A stretch of DNA of 64,000 nt. Source: Neotamlana laminarinivorans. Its GTDB lineage: Bacteria; Bacteroidota; Bacteroidia; Flavobacteriales; Flavobacteriaceae. The stretch covers positions 806,001 to 870,000 of the forward strand of contig NZ_JAJAPW010000001.1 of NCBI RefSeq assembly GCF_020523925.1, in the 5' to 3' direction. How positions within the stretch are numbered: position 1 is the first letter of the stretch; every line of letters begins with the position of its first letter. The notes beneath the pieces are model-generated. The model was not told where the DNA came from. It did not search any database and saw nothing but the letters and a program-made list of their open reading frames with translations. Made by a program: the position numbers and the translations under genes. Positions 17,058 through 27,914 of this stretch are shown one piece after another.

Positions 17058-18074
17058 TTATTGTAAATCTATTTGAATACCAAAAAAGTTTGTATTGGCT
17101 GCACTAGCATATTTTGCATGTGTGTAACTAAAACGCATTCTATTCATTTTTAATGAAAACCCTGCAGAAAAACCTGAAAAATTACGCTGATCTTCAATTC
17201 TTAGCTCTTCGCCTCTTCTAAAATTATATCCCAATCGAATATTGAATCCGCCTTCAGGAAATAATTCTGCTCCAATTATTGTGTGTCTTATTATTTCACT
17301 TAAAAAACCTACTTTCTCTTCAGTTTCGTTTCCATTTAAATCGCTGGATGTTCGTGCCGGGTTTGAAAATGCAATTGGCCATTGTTGTAAATTCTCTAAA
17401 GTTAAATGCCATCTTAAAGGCACATTTTCTAATTTTTGAGACATCCCCAAAGCCACTTCAAATGGCAACGATTCTTTTAAGCCTGCATAAGTAGTTATTT
17501 GTGTACCAAAATTTCTAACAACCAATGCTGCATTAAAATCTAGAGATTCATCAATATATATTACACCTAAATCCACAGCTGTTCCAAAGGATGTATATTG
17601 TTCAAGTTTAGATGTGATTAGTTTTAAATTACCGCCAAAATAAAAATCGGAGTAACCTATTTGTAAGGCATAACCTAAAGATAATGCTGTTTCGTTTCCA
17701 GAAAAGGTTCCTGTGGAATTACCATCTTCATCATATCCATCAAATGTACCATAATTAATATATGTAACACCTGCATGAAAGGTTTGTGTACGCCTATCAA
17801 CAGTATAAGCGTAGGCTGCTGTACCATAACCAATGCCCCCTAAATAACTTACATAATTTAAAGCTAATTGATTATCCATCTCTACATTTATAGTTGCTGG
17901 ATTATAAAGTGCTTGGGTAACATCGTAATCTACATTAGTTAGAACTTTACCACCTAATGCTGCTTGACGTGGAGAAGAAACTAAATTTAAAAATTGATAC
18001 GTATCCTCTCCCCCTATTTGAGCATAGGAAAACGTATGAATTAATAAACAAAGTAGGGTTATTTTTCTCAGCAT
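17058..18074 (-). CDS. porQ: Type IX secretion system protein PorQ
   Basis: 338 residues with an N-terminal signal peptide (cleavage near SYAQ) and a beta-strand-rich body. The N-terminal YQFLNLVSSPRQAALGG and NPATINVEMDNQLALNYVSY are hallmarks of PorQ of the PorV/FadL-like group. In the type IX secretion system, PorQ works with PorU, PorV and PorZ in the outer-membrane attachment complex, handling secreted proteins with C-terminal signals. Its position directly before cmk is common in flavobacteria. It is evidence for a functional type IX system elsewhere in this genome. Confidence 0.9.
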   Translation of the reverse strand: MLRKITLLCLLIHTFSYAQIGGEDTYQFLNLVSSPRQAALGGKVLTNVDYDVTQALYNPATINVEMDNQLALNYVSYLGGIGYGTAAYAYTVDRRTQTFHAGVTYINYGTFDGYDEDGNSTGTFSGNETALSLGYALQIGYSDFYFGGNLKLITSKLEQYTSFGTAVDLGVIYIDESLDFNAALVVRNFGTQITTYAGLKESLPFEVALGMSQKLENVPLRWHLTLENLQQWPIAFSNPARTSSDLNGNETEEKVGFLSEIIRHTIIGAELFPEGGFNIRLGYNFRRGEELRIEDQRNFSGFSAGFSLKMNRMRFSYTHAKYASAANTNFFGIQIDLQ

Positions 18075-18150
18075 ATTTACATTGCAAAGTAACTAAAACT
18101 ATAGTAAAACGTAGATATGCATTTTTTATTTTTTTTAACAGTAGCTAATT

Positions 18151-18693
18151 CTATTTTAATTTTAGCTTTTGGCCAACAAAAATATTATTATCCTTTAGGT
18201 TATTTAATACCTTTAATTTCTTTACTGTTAATCCTGTATTTACAGAAACTCTGTATAATGTTTCTCCTGGTTTAACAACCCAAATAGATTCGTTTAAAGT
18301 TTCTTTATTTGAAGAAGATATTTCGGTTTGATTAAAATTTCTAACACGAAGTTTTTGACCTGTATTAACTAACGTAGTTTGCAAGTTATTACCTGCCTGA
18401 ATTTCTTTTAAACTTAAGCCATATTGTGTTGCAATGTCTACTAATTTTTCATTTTCTTGAACTATATGAAAATTTAAACGCTCCAGGGAATAATCTAAAT
18501 GCTTTCGAGTGGCATCTACAATAGAGTCTTGACCATTCTCTCCTACCAAAATAAACTCGCCTGTAGCTAAGTTTAAACGAGCAGGTTTGCCATTTAAAAG
18601 TACATCTTTATATGAAGTTCTTGTTTGCGCTTGTAAACCAAAACAAACACAAACAAGAATAATAAAAATTTTAAACCTATAGTTTTTTAGCAT
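18151..18693 (-). CDS. Secreted protein with two LysM domains
   Basis: 180 residues with a signal peptide (cleavage near GLQAQ). Two LysM-type repeats: about 76-118 ([28 protein letters not shown]) and about 137-179 ([29 protein letters not shown]). It probably binds peptidoglycan in the periplasm. Its start overlaps the 3' end of lon by 17 bp, indicating translational coupling and co-transcription. A lytic or structural partner is not evident. The first LysM is weaker than the second. Confidence 0.85.
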   Translation of the reverse strand: MLKNYRFKIFIILVCVCFGLQAQTRTSYKDVLLNGKPARLNLATGEFILVGENGQDSIVDATRKHLDYSLERLNFHIVQENEKLVDIATQYGLSLKEIQAGNNLQTTLVNTGQKLRVRNFNQTEISSSNKETLNESIWVVKPGETLYRVSVNTGLTVKKLKVLNNLKDNNIFVGQKLKLK

Positions 18694-21127
18694 TTTTTAC
18701 TTTTTGATTTGTCAATGCTAATTTAATAACATCGCTCATATCTGTAACGTAATGAAAAGTTAAGCCTGTTAAATACTCTGGTTTTATTTCTTCAATATCT
18801 CTACGGTTGTCTTCACAAAGTAAAATTTCTTTTATCCTGGCCCGTTTAGCAGCTAGAATTTTTTCTTTTATTCCTCCTACTGGTAAAACTTTTCCACGAA
18901 GCGTAATTTCACCTGTCATAGCTATGCTTTTTTTAACCTTACGTTGCGTATACAAGGACACTAAAGATGTTAACATAGTAACACCAGCACTTGGGCCATC
19001 TTTTGGTGTTGCCCCTTCTGGTACGTGAATATGGACATTATATTTCCCAAAAACTTCCGGATCTATACCAAATTCTTCTGCATTTGCTTTAATATATTCC
19101 ATGGCAATGGTTGACGACTCTTTCATTACCTTACCTAAATTTCCAGTAATGGTTAATGCGCCTTTTCCTTTTGATAAAATAGATTCAATAAATAAAATAT
19201 CGCCACCAACTCGTGTCCATGCTAAACCTGTTACAACACCAGCTACATTGTTATTTTCATATTTGTCGCGTTCTAATTTTGGGCCACCTAAAACTTCAAT
19301 AACATCTTCGTTTGTAACTTTTATGTTATAGTCTTCCTCCATAGCAATATTTTTTGCGGCAAAACGCACCATTTTTGCTATTTGTTTATCAAGACCACGT
19401 ACACCAGATTCTCGTGTATAACCTTCCACAATTTTTTCTAGTTGTGCTTTACCAATTTTTAAATCTTTGGTTGTTAAACCATGCTCTTTTAATTGTTTTG
19501 GTAATAAATGGCGTCTGGCTATTTCTACTTTTTCTTCAATAGTGTAACCTGTTACATTTATAATTTCCATACGGTCTAACAATGCCGGCTGTATGGTTGA
19601 TAAACTGTTTGAAGTTGCGATAAACATAACTTTAGATAGGTCGTAACCCATTTCTAAAAAGTTATCGTAAAACTCACTGTTTTGTTCAGGATCTAAAACT
19701 TCTAGCATAGCAGAAGATGGATCGCCTTGATGTGAATTTGATAATTTATCTATCTCATCTAACACAAAAACTGGGTTTGATGTTCCTGCCTTTTTTAAAC
19801 TTTGAATAATACGCCCTGGCATGGCACCAATATAAGTTTTTCTGTGTCCGCGAATTTCGGCCTCGTCACGTAAACCACCAAGCGATATACGTACATACTC
19901 ACGCCCTAAAGCTTCTGCTATAGATTTTCCTAAAGATGTTTTACCAACTCCTGGAGGACCATAAAGACATAATATTGGCGATTTCATATCGTTTCGCAGT
20001 TTTAAAACCGCTAAATATTCAATTATTCTGCGCTTTACATCTTCTAAACCAAAATGATCGCGATCTAGAATTTTCATAGCGCGTTTTAAATCGAATTTAT
20101 CTTTACTAAACTCATTCCAAGGTAAATCTAAAAACAGCTCTAAGTAATTTCTTTGGATGGAATATTCGGCTACTTGAGGGTTCATACGCTGTAGCTTAGC
20201 AATTTCTTTATCAAAATGCTTACCTACTTTTTCGTCCCATTGCTTATCTTTTGCCTTGGCTTTCATCTCATCAATTTCTTGATCGTGGCTAACGCCTCCC
20301 AATTCTTCTTGAATGGTTTTCATTTGTTGATGCAAGAAATATTCGCGCTGTTGCTGGTTCATATCCATTTGAACCTTCGATTGAATATCGTTTTTCAATT
20401 CTAATTTTTGAAACTCAACATTCATGTATTTTAAAGTAGCTAAAGCACGCAACTTTAAATCATTCATTTCTAACAAACTCTGTTTTTCATCTACAGTTAA
20501 ATTCATGTTAGATGATACAAAGTTTACCAAAAACGAATTGCTTTCAATATTTTTTATGGCAAATGAAGCCTCGCTAGGTATGTTTGGACTTTCTTTTATT
20601 ATTTCTAAAGCTAAGTCTTTAATAGAATCTATTATTGCTGTAAATTCCTTGTTTTTTACGGCAGGTTTAGCCTCAGGAATGTCTCTAATAGTAGCATTCA
20701 TGTATGGTTCTTCGGTTAAAACCTCGGCTACTTTAAATCGTTTTTTACCTTGAATAATTACTGTAACATTACCATCTGGCATTTTTAAAACACGTAATAT
20801 TCTAGCAACAGTACCTGTTTCATGAATTTCTTTTGCTGATGGGTTTTCAACAGATTCATCCTTTTGAGCTACAACACCAATAACTTTTCCACCTTTATTG
20901 GCATCGTTTATTAATTTTATAGATTTATCTCGTCCTGCAGTAATTGGAATTACCACTCCAGGAAATAATACAGTATTTCTTAACGATAAAATTGGTAAAG
21001 TTTCAGGTAATTCCTCGTTGTTTATAGCTTCTTCATCTTCGGGCGTCATTAAAGGAATTAATTCTGAATTTTCATCGAATTCCTGAAGTGACAAACTGTC
21101 AAGGGTTGTAAATTTAGATTTTTTCAT
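18677..21127 (-). CDS. lon: ATP-dependent Lon protease
   Basis: 816 residues: N-terminal LON substrate-binding domain (about 40-235; [19 protein letters not shown]), AAA+ module (Walker [10 protein letters not shown], Walker [11 protein letters not shown]) and C-terminal peptidase domain with Ser713 in DGPSAGV and Lys756 in GGIKEK, forming the Ser-Lys dyad. It degrades misfolded and regulatory proteins in the cytoplasm. The ATG at 21127 gives the family N-terminus [12 protein letters not shown]; an upstream ATG at 21145 would add six residues not seen in relatives. It heads the block lon-LysM-porQ-cmk. Confidence 0.97.
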   Translation of the reverse strand: MKKSKFTTLDSLSLQEFDENSELIPLMTPEDEEAINNEELPETLPILSLRNTVLFPGVVIPITAGRDKSIKLINDANKGGKVIGVVAQKDESVENPSAKEIHETGTVARILRVLKMPDGNVTVIIQGKKRFKVAEVLTEEPYMNATIRDIPEAKPAVKNKEFTAIIDSIKDLALEIIKESPNIPSEASFAIKNIESNSFLVNFVSSNMNLTVDEKQSLLEMNDLKLRALATLKYMNVEFQKLELKNDIQSKVQMDMNQQQREYFLHQQMKTIQEELGGVSHDQEIDEMKAKAKDKQWDEKVGKHFDKEIAKLQRMNPQVAEYSIQRNYLELFLDLPWNEFSKDKFDLKRAMKILDRDHFGLEDVKRRIIEYLAVLKLRNDMKSPILCLYGPPGVGKTSLGKSIAEALGREYVRISLGGLRDEAEIRGHRKTYIGAMPGRIIQSLKKAGTSNPVFVLDEIDKLSNSHQGDPSSAMLEVLDPEQNSEFYDNFLEMGYDLSKVMFIATSNSLSTIQPALLDRMEIINVTGYTIEEKVEIARRHLLPKQLKEHGLTTKDLKIGKAQLEKIVEGYTRESGVRGLDKQIAKMVRFAAKNIAMEEDYNIKVTNEDVIEVLGGPKLERDKYENNNVAGVVTGLAWTRVGGDILFIESILSKGKGALTITGNLGKVMKESSTIAMEYIKANAEEFGIDPEVFGKYNVHIHVPEGATPKDGPSAGVTMLTSLVSLYTQRKVKKSIAMTGEITLRGKVLPVGGIKEKILAAKRARIKEILLCEDNRRDIEEIKPEYLTGLTFHYVTDMSDVIKLALTNQKVKNAKKL

Positions 21128-21287
21128 ATATACATAATAGGTCAATCTGTCATTAAAAACTAAATTGATCTTAATTTTTATTACACAATAAATAATTAAA
21201 TATACTGAATTTCAACAACTTAATTAATAGTATTAGCTCAGTATTACAGCTATAAACTCAATTGCTATGCCACAATTAAATTACTAT

Positions 21288-21938
21288 TTACATTTTACCC
21301 ATTTTACGAAGTACAAATAAAATAAGTATAGGAATAGCTAATAAAATCACCATTAATAAATTAGTACTAAAAAGCCATGGAGATAATATTAATGTAATTA
21401 AATATCCGCCAACTGCACCACCAAAATGCGCATCGTGCCCAATATTACCTAATCGGTTTTTCATCCCATATATAGAGTATAATAAATAACCGACACCAAA
21501 TATATAAGCAGGAATGGGTATAGGTATAAAATACATGTATAAACTCATTCCTGGATGCAATAAAATTGCAGAGTAAATAATACCCGAAACGGCCCCACTA
21601 GCTCCTACAGCGCTATAATGGTACTCGCTTTTATGAAAATACACCGAAAGTAAACTACCTAACACTAAACTAACAAAATATACAATTAAAAATTTTACCG
21701 TTCCTAATGATGCTATTACAGCATCAGCAAAAAAGTAAAGTGATAACATATTAAATAATAAGTGTTGTGTATTGGCATGTAAAAAGCCTGAACTTACTAA
21801 ACGTATTTGCTCACCACGATTAATAGAACCTACGTGTAGTTTATATTTTTCGAAAAAACTATAATCGTTAAAACCTTTATATGAAATTAAGGCATTAGCT
21901 GCTATTAAAATTATTGTAATCAAATCTAATTTTCCCAT
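21288..21938 (-). CDS. Rhomboid-family intramembrane serine protease
   Basis: 216 residues, about six membrane helices. The catalytic Ser114 lies in VGASGAVSGI and the catalytic His171 in DAHFGGAVGG. The upstream HANTQHLLFNM motif supplies the conserved His/Asn residues of helix 2. Rhomboids cut transmembrane segments within the membrane; the substrate here is unknown. It is a single gene, divergent from the acyltransferase that follows. Confidence 0.93.
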   Translation of the reverse strand: MGKLDLITIILIAANALISYKGFNDYSFFEKYKLHVGSINRGEQIRLVSSGFLHANTQHLLFNMLSLYFFADAVIASLGTVKFLIVYFVSLVLGSLLSVYFHKSEYHYSAVGASGAVSGIIYSAILLHPGMSLYMYFIPIPIPAYIFGVGYLLYSIYGMKNRLGNIGHDAHFGGAVGGYLITLILSPWLFSTNLLMVILLAIPILILFVLRKMGKM

Positions 21939-22007
21939 AGTTTTTTTATTGTTATACTTCTTTAATTTTCGTTATGAGTAATCGCAATTCAAATGAAAAA
22001 ATTGCTG

Positions 22008-22015
22008 TATTTTTG
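22008..22015 (+). promoter_or_regulatory. -7 box for the acyltransferase gene
   Basis: TATTTTTG matches TAnnTTTG and sits 24 bp before the ATG at 22040. No TTG at the usual distance was found, so this is a partial match. Confidence 0.45.
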
Positions 22016-22039
22016 CAGGTACAAATCTAAAACTAATTC

Positions 22040-22915
22040 ATGCAATTTTTAGCATATATTCTGGTTTATCCGCTTTTATGGATAATTTCAATTTTACCTT
22101 TTAAGCTTCTTTACTTTGTTTCCGACTTGCTGTACATTTTACTTTATCGGGTTTTTGCTTATCGTAAAAAAGTGGTTTTAAATAACTTAAAATTAGTTTT
22201 TCCAGATAAATCTAATCCTGAAATACAGCGTATTACAAAAGCCTTTTACCACCATTTATGTGATATGATTGTTGAAGCTATTAAATCTATGACTATTTCT
22301 GAATTAGAAATGAAAAAGCGCTTCACCTTTACCAATGTAGAACTTTTACAAGAAATTGAAACACAAAACCGAAGCGTTATTTTAATGTGCGCACATTATG
22401 CAAGTTGGGAATGGATTTTTATACTACAAACACTTATTAAATCGCGCGGAAACGCAGTTTACAAACAACTCGCTAATAAACATTTTGATAAACTTGTAAA
22501 GCGTATTCGTGCTAAATACAATAGTTATTTAGTTACAACAAAAGACATTATACCTACTTTAATTAAAGAAAAAAAACAAGGTATATTATCTGTAAATGGC
22601 TTTGCTTCCGATCAATCTCCTAAACGTAACAAAGCTTTTCATTGGCAAAAATTTATGGGTATTGAAGTTCCCGTCCATACAGGAGCAGAAATGTTAGCAA
22701 AAAAACTGGATATGACAGTAGTTTTTATGAAGGTAACCAAATTAAAACGTGGTTTTTATCAATGTACATTTAAAACTATTACCGAAAACCCAAAAGACAT
22801 TAACAACTACGGAATAACAGACAAGTTTTTAAAACTTGTTGAAGAACAGATAACAGAAGCTCCTGAATATTATTTATGGACACATAAACGCTGGAAGCAC
22901 GCCCGTAAACACTAA
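22040..22915 (+). CDS. Lipid A acyltransferase (LpxL/HtrB family)
   Basis: 291 residues. An N-terminal membrane helix (about 5-37) is followed by the acyltransferase domain with the HX4E catalytic pair H119 and E124 in CAHYASWEW. The C-terminal PEYYLWTHKRWKH matches the conserved end of the family. It adds a secondary acyl chain to lipid A at the inner membrane. It is transcribed alone and away from the rhomboid gene. Which position on lipid A is acylated cannot be told. Confidence 0.9.
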   Translation: MQFLAYILVYPLLWIISILPFKLLYFVSDLLYILLYRVFAYRKKVVLNNLKLVFPDKSNPEIQRITKAFYHHLCDMIVEAIKSMTISELEMKKRFTFTNVELLQEIETQNRSVILMCAHYASWEWIFILQTLIKSRGNAVYKQLANKHFDKLVKRIRAKYNSYLVTTKDIIPTLIKEKKQGILSVNGFASDQSPKRNKAFHWQKFMGIEVPVHTGAEMLAKKLDMTVVFMKVTKLKRGFYQCTFKTITENPKDINNYGITDKFLKLVEEQITEAPEYYLWTHKRWKHARKH

Positions 22916-23085
22916 TATTCTTCAATGCATGTAATTACTCTTCTACTTTAATTACAAAATAACACTAAAACACAAATAATCAGATAATTACAAAATTTAG
23001 TGTGAGCTAAAATTTAACTTAACATAAATATTGAGGCTCTATTAAAAAAATAATTTTTTGTTAAATAAATTATTTACACCTCATG

Positions 23086-23114
23086 TTTAGACAAATTTCA
23101 TATTTTTGTCGAAA
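23086..23114 (+). promoter_or_regulatory. Promoter -7 box with overlapping inverted repeat (probable TetR operator)
   Basis: TTTAGACAAA (23086-23095) and TTTGTCGAAA (23105-23114) form an inverted repeat with nine of ten pairs matching and a 9-bp spacer. It covers TATTTTTG (23101-23108), a match to the TAnnTTTG -7 box, 20 bp before the regulator start at 23135. A repressor bound here would block its own efflux operon, the common design for TetR-type regulators. Confidence 0.6.
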
Positions 23115-23134
23115 ATTAAACACTTTTAAATAAA

Positions 23135-23737
23135 ATGTCGAAAAACCAAAAAGACGAATTTGTAAAAAGTCAAATTATGGAAGCCTCTAAAACTGTGTTT
23201 CAAAAACATGGTTTTCGCAAAGCTAACATGGGGCTTATTGCAAAAGCATCTGGAAAAGGCAGAAGTACGCTTTATTACTATTACAAAAATAAAGAAGATG
23301 TTTTTCAAGCATTCATGGAAGACTTCAATGAAACACTAATAAAAAGCTGTAAAACAAGAATTACCAAAAACAATTCTATTGAAGAAAACCTATCTATATA
23401 CGCTAATGAGCATGTAACACATTTAAAAAATGCTGCAAAAACTTATGAAGCCATTTTAAACGATTTAAAACAAGGTGAAGATTTTGTTTCTGCAATTGCA
23501 ATTAAATTAAGAAAACAAGATATAGAAATTATAAAAACATGTTTGAAATGGGCTATAGAAAAAGAAGAAATAATTACTATCGATGAAGAAAATTTAAACT
23601 TTTTAGCAACTATAATTGTTACAACAAGCGACAATACAAAAAAAGAGTTTTTTATATATGAAACCTTTAAAGGAGATATAGAAACAAAAATAAACTGGAT
23701 AAATCAACTTTTAATAAAATCGTTAAAAACCATATAA
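23135..23737 (+). CDS. TetR/AcrR-family transcriptional regulator
   Basis: 200 residues. The N-terminal helix-turn-helix (about 12-57) has FQKHGFRKANMGLIAKASG and GRSTLYYYYKNKEDVFQAFM, typical of TetR. The C-terminal ligand domain is not recognisable. It is the first gene of an operon with an adaptor, an RND pump and an outer-membrane factor, each a few bases apart, so it probably represses the pump and its own gene and is released by a pump substrate. Confidence 0.93.
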   Translation: MSKNQKDEFVKSQIMEASKTVFQKHGFRKANMGLIAKASGKGRSTLYYYYKNKEDVFQAFMEDFNETLIKSCKTRITKNNSIEENLSIYANEHVTHLKNAAKTYEAILNDLKQGEDFVSAIAIKLRKQDIEIIKTCLKWAIEKEEIITIDEENLNFLATIIVTTSDNTKKEFFIYETFKGDIETKINWINQLLIKSLKTI

Positions 23738-23741
23738 CAAA

Positions 23742-24794
23742 ATGATAAATAAACAATTTTTATACACTATTCTTTTGGGGCTTATTTTAACCTCTTGTAA
23801 AGAACAAAAAACAACTAAAACCATAAACCCAATTGGGGTTAGCATAATTACAATTACACCCGGAACTAATAGTAATAATACAGAAAAGTACCCAGGAATT
23901 ATAAAACCCATTAAAACATCAAACGTTAGTTTTCAAGTTGCAGGAGATATAACTAAACTAAATGTTAACCTAGGCGACTATGTAAAAAAGGGACAAATTT
24001 TAGCCAATATAGATCCATCAATCTATAAAGCTCAATTTGAAGCGAATAAAGCTCAAGCTAACTTAGCTAAAGAAAACTTTACACGTATAAATAGTGTGTA
24101 TCAAAAAGGAAGTATTGCAGAAATACGAATGATTGAAGCAAAATCTAATTACGAGCAAGCACAATCTGCTTTAAACGCTTCAAGTAAAAACCTAAGCCAC
24201 ACAAGTTTAGTAGCTCCTTTTAGCGGCTATATAACCAAAAAGGAAATGGAAACTGGCGATATAGCTTCTCCAGGAATGCCAGTTCTTGAATTAGTTGATC
24301 TATCTAAGGTTCAAGCCATAATTTCATTATCAGATAAAGAAATAAACTTATATAAAACAGGTAGCGAAGCAAAAATTTATGTACCTAACCTTAACAAAGA
24401 ATTTACGGGTAAACTTACAGAAATTGCTGTACAAGCAGAAACCTCAACTCCTGTATACACAGCAAAAATAACTATTGATAATCCTAATAGCATCTTAAAG
24501 CCCGGAATGACATGTACTAACGTAATTCAAAATTTATCTAAAGATATTGATAACGCTGTAAATCAATTCATCAAACTACCTGTAGATGTAGTTTCTATAA
24601 CCAACGAAGGCAAAAATTTTGTATATGTTGTAAATAATGAAAATAATTCTGCAGAACGTAAATTGGTTGAAGTTGGCAAATTATATAATGATGGTATTGA
24701 AATTAAAAAGGGCCTAAAATTAGGCGATAAAGTAATTACTTCCGGCTACCATAAATTAACCAACAACACTCCAATTAAAATTTTAACGCAATAA
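23742..24794 (+). CDS. RND efflux periplasmic adaptor (membrane fusion lipoprotein)
   Basis: 350 residues. Lipobox LILTSC anchors it to the membrane. The fold order is typical of the HlyD/MexA type: a lipoyl-like half-motif (VAGDITKLNVNLGDYVKKGQ), an alpha-hairpin (about 85-140), the second lipoyl half (SLVAPFSGYITKKEMETGD), a beta-barrel and a membrane-proximal domain. It bridges the RND pump and the outer-membrane channel. It starts 4 bp after the regulator and ends 3 bp before the pump. Confidence 0.95.
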   Translation: MINKQFLYTILLGLILTSCKEQKTTKTINPIGVSIITITPGTNSNNTEKYPGIIKPIKTSNVSFQVAGDITKLNVNLGDYVKKGQILANIDPSIYKAQFEANKAQANLAKENFTRINSVYQKGSIAEIRMIEAKSNYEQAQSALNASSKNLSHTSLVAPFSGYITKKEMETGDIASPGMPVLELVDLSKVQAIISLSDKEINLYKTGSEAKIYVPNLNKEFTGKLTEIAVQAETSTPVYTAKITIDNPNSILKPGMTCTNVIQNLSKDIDNAVNQFIKLPVDVVSITNEGKNFVYVVNNENNSAERKLVEVGKLYNDGIEIKKGLKLGDKVITSGYHKLTNNTPIKILTQ

Positions 24795-24797
24795 AAA

Positions 24798-27700
24798 ATG
24801 AAACAAAAAGGTTCACTTATTGAATGGGGAATGAAAAACACGGCTTTCCCCATAGCGCTTGCTTTGGTGTTTTTATTTATAGGTATTCTTGGGCTAGCCA
24901 ACATGTCTAGAAATGAGTTTCCAGATTTTACTATTAGAACAGGGCTTGTTGTTGGTATATATCCGGGAGCCAGTGCCGAAGAAGTAGAAGAACAACTTAC
25001 CACTAAGCTAGAAGAATATTTATTTAGCTACAACCAAATTGATAAAGCAAAAACCTACTCGTATTCGCAAGAAGGCAGAAGCTATGTTTATGTGGAAGTT
25101 GCTAACAGAGTAGATAAATACGAAACACAACAGTTCTGGAACAGATTAAAAAACGATTTATTTGTATTTCAGCAAATATCGTTACCTCCAGAAGTTCAAG
25201 GTGTTATAGTAAATAGCGATTTTGGTAATACAGCTGCCATGATTTTGGCTGTAGAGTCTAAAGACAGACCATACAAAGACTTACAACGTCATGCCGAAGA
25301 AATTATAGACGATTTAAGAGGCATTGATGAAATGGCTAAAATTAGTTTTTCCGGAAGCATAAAGGAGCAAATAGCTGTATATGTTGACCAAAATAAATTA
25401 GCAGAATACGCCATAAGTCCTGGCATGCTAACGCAAAGTTTAAATGCTCAAGGCGCTATAAAACCTGCAGGCGATTTAGAATCGGTAACCATAGATTACC
25501 CAATACACATTAATCCATCGTTCAATAATATTGCAGATATTGCTCAACATATTATTACTTCAGATGAAAACGGAAACGTTATAAGAATAAGCGATGTTGC
25601 CGATGTAAAACGTGAGTATAATGATCCGGATTCCTACATTCAAAGCAATGGTACAAAAAGCATTATTATTACTTTAGAAATGGCTAAAGGCAATAACATT
25701 GTACAATTTGGAGATGAAATTGAAGAACATATTTCTAAACTTAAGCAAGATTTACCTCAAGACATTAAAATAAATGTAATTGCAGATCAACCTGAAGCTG
25801 TAAACCACTCCATTGCACATTTTATGAAAGAGTTTGGTTATGCCCTTATGGGTGTAATTTTAGTAAGTATGCTTTTGCTACCTTTTCGTGTGGCATCTTT
25901 AGCTGCCGCTACAATTCCTATTACCATTGCATCAACACTTGCCGTTATGTATTTGCTAAATATGGAACTAAACACAGTTACCCTAGCCGCTTTAATTGTA
26001 GTTTTAGGTATTGTGGTAGATGATCCTATTGTGGTTATAGATAATTACATTGAAAAACTAGACGAAGGTAAAACACGCTGGGAAGCTGCCTTAGAAAGTG
26101 CTACCGAACTGTTTCCATCTGTATTTACTGCTACCCTAGCAATTTCAGCTACCTTTTTCCCGCTTATGTTTTTTATGAGCGGAACAGCGAAAGACTTTTT
26201 AAGTACATTTCCATGGACAATATCTATAGCGCTATTCCTTTCATTAACCATATCTATTTTATTAGTACCGCATTTAAATACTGTTTTTATTAAAAAAGGA
26301 CTTCATGCCGATAAAAAAGAAGGCGAAGAACATAAAAAATCGATGCTAGATCGTATTCAAACTTTCTTCAACAATAGCGTTAATAAAGCTATGGAGCATT
26401 ACAGAATTACGGTTTTAGCTGGTGTTCTTTCTATTGTTTTAGGGTTAGTCTTATTTTCAAACGTAAGCCAAGAATTATTTCCCATAGTTGAAAGAAATCA
26501 ATTTGCTGTAGAAGTTAATTTAAATAAAGCTAGCAACTTAGAAGAAACAGCTAAAGTTGTAAATGAATTCGAAAAAGTACTCGCTAAAGATGAACGTGTG
26601 GTTAACTACACAAGTTTTATAGGCGAAAGTTCTCCAAGATTCCACATGGTTTATGCACCTAATTTACCAGCAAAAAACTATGCACAAATTTTGGTAACAA
26701 CTACCTCTGATGATGCTACAGAAGAAGTTTTAAAAGAATACGACCAAAAATATGCAAACATGTTCCCGAATGCATATTTACGAATGAAGCAATTAAACAT
26801 GGTTGGTAAACCTGCACCTATTGAAATTAAACTATATGGTGATAACATTGCGGAAATTAAAAAGTATGGCGATTCCATAATAAACTTAGCAAGACAAACA
26901 CCACAAACCATTTGGTCTAGAACCGATTTTGGAGAAGTGTACAATAAAGTTGGTATAAAAATAAAAGAACAACAATTAGCACAAGCCGGATTAACCAAAA
27001 CCGATATAGCAAATACTATTGCTATGAATACCGAAGGTTTACAGGCTACACAAATTTACGATGATAATTACGCTATAAATGTAAAAGTAAAATCTAAAAC
27101 AGATAAAGCGCAAACTATATCAGAGTTAAATCAACTTTCTGTTATTGTACCTTCTACTGGTAAAAACATTCCGTTAACTCAAGTAGCAGAAATAAAAGCA
27201 GACTGGGGACAAGAGCAAATTGTAAGGCAAAATGGTATGCGCTGCTTAACCGTTAGAGTAGATATTGAAAAAGGTGCCGTTGCCAACGTAGTATTAGAAA
27301 AAATTAAACCAAAATTAGAAGAACTTAACATTCCGGACCACATTACTGTAGATTATGGTGGAGAATTCGAGATGTCTCAAGAAAATCTTGTACCAATGGG
27401 AATTTCTCTACTAGTTAGCGTTGTACTAATCGTACTTATACTTATCTGGCATTTTAAATCGTTTAAACACGCTATTTTAAGTTTTATAACAATGCCTTTA
27501 AGTATTTTAGGAGCCGCTTTAGGGTTACTGCTTATGCAATATCCATTTGGTTTCACTTCATTCTTAGGCATCTTAGCATTATGTGGTATTGTAGTACGAA
27601 ACGGTATTATTTTAATAGATTATGCCGATGAGCTTCACCTCCACCATGGTAAAACATTTAAAGAAGCTGCTATTTTATCTGCAGAACGCAGAATGCGTCC

Positions 27701-27914
27701 AATATTTTTAACATCGGCTGCCGCTGCGGTTGGTGTAACACCAATGATAATTAGTCGCTCTAGTCTTTGGGGACCACTTGGTACTGTAATTGCCTTTGGT
27801 TTATTAGTATCTATGGTATTAACATTATATGTATTACCAATTTTATATTGGATATTTTTTAGAGGAGATGAAGACAAAACTGAACAAGAACAAAATATTG
27901 AAAACCATGAGTAA
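24798..27914 (+). CDS. RND-family efflux pump permease
   Basis: 1038 residues in the two-fold repeated AcrB/MexB layout: twelve membrane helices and two large periplasmic loops. Helix 4 carries LGIVVDDPIVVIDNYIE with the proton-relay acidic residues. Other landmarks are FPDFTIRTGLVVGIYPGASAEEVE and the duplicated loop MRPIFLTSAAAAVGV. It drives export of drugs, metals or lipid-like compounds by proton exchange; the substrate cannot be read. It is the third gene of the tripartite operon. Confidence 0.95.
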   Translation: MKQKGSLIEWGMKNTAFPIALALVFLFIGILGLANMSRNEFPDFTIRTGLVVGIYPGASAEEVEEQLTTKLEEYLFSYNQIDKAKTYSYSQEGRSYVYVEVANRVDKYETQQFWNRLKNDLFVFQQISLPPEVQGVIVNSDFGNTAAMILAVESKDRPYKDLQRHAEEIIDDLRGIDEMAKISFSGSIKEQIAVYVDQNKLAEYAISPGMLTQSLNAQGAIKPAGDLESVTIDYPIHINPSFNNIADIAQHIITSDENGNVIRISDVADVKREYNDPDSYIQSNGTKSIIITLEMAKGNNIVQFGDEIEEHISKLKQDLPQDIKINVIADQPEAVNHSIAHFMKEFGYALMGVILVSMLLLPFRVASLAAATIPITIASTLAVMYLLNMELNTVTLAALIVVLGIVVDDPIVVIDNYIEKLDEGKTRWEAALESATELFPSVFTATLAISATFFPLMFFMSGTAKDFLSTFPWTISIALFLSLTISILLVPHLNTVFIKKGLHADKKEGEEHKKSMLDRIQTFFNNSVNKAMEHYRITVLAGVLSIVLGLVLFSNVSQELFPIVERNQFAVEVNLNKASNLEETAKVVNEFEKVLAKDERVVNYTSFIGESSPRFHMVYAPNLPAKNYAQILVTTTSDDATEEVLKEYDQKYANMFPNAYLRMKQLNMVGKPAPIEIKLYGDNIAEIKKYGDSIINLARQTPQTIWSRTDFGEVYNKVGIKIKEQQLAQAGLTKTDIANTIAMNTEGLQATQIYDDNYAINVKVKSKTDKAQTISELNQLSVIVPSTGKNIPLTQVAEIKADWGQEQIVRQNGMRCLTVRVDIEKGAVANVVLEKIKPKLEELNIPDHITVDYGGEFEMSQENLVPMGISLLVSVVLIVLILIWHFKSFKHAILSFITMPLSILGAALGLLLMQYPFGFTSFLGILALCGIVVRNGIILIDYADELHLHHGKTFKEAAILSAERRMRPIFLTSAAAAVGVTPMIISRSSLWGPLGTVIAFGLLVSMVLTLYVLPILYWIFFRGDEDKTEQEQNIENHE

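Noticed and set aside
20424-20753. 109-codon forward frame inside lon
   Set aside because: Antisense to the conserved LON N-terminal domain; no independent support.
22916-23085. AT-rich gap between the acyltransferase and TetR genes as a possible small RNA
   Set aside because: No hairpin with T run or promoter pair was found apart from the TetR promoter at its right end.
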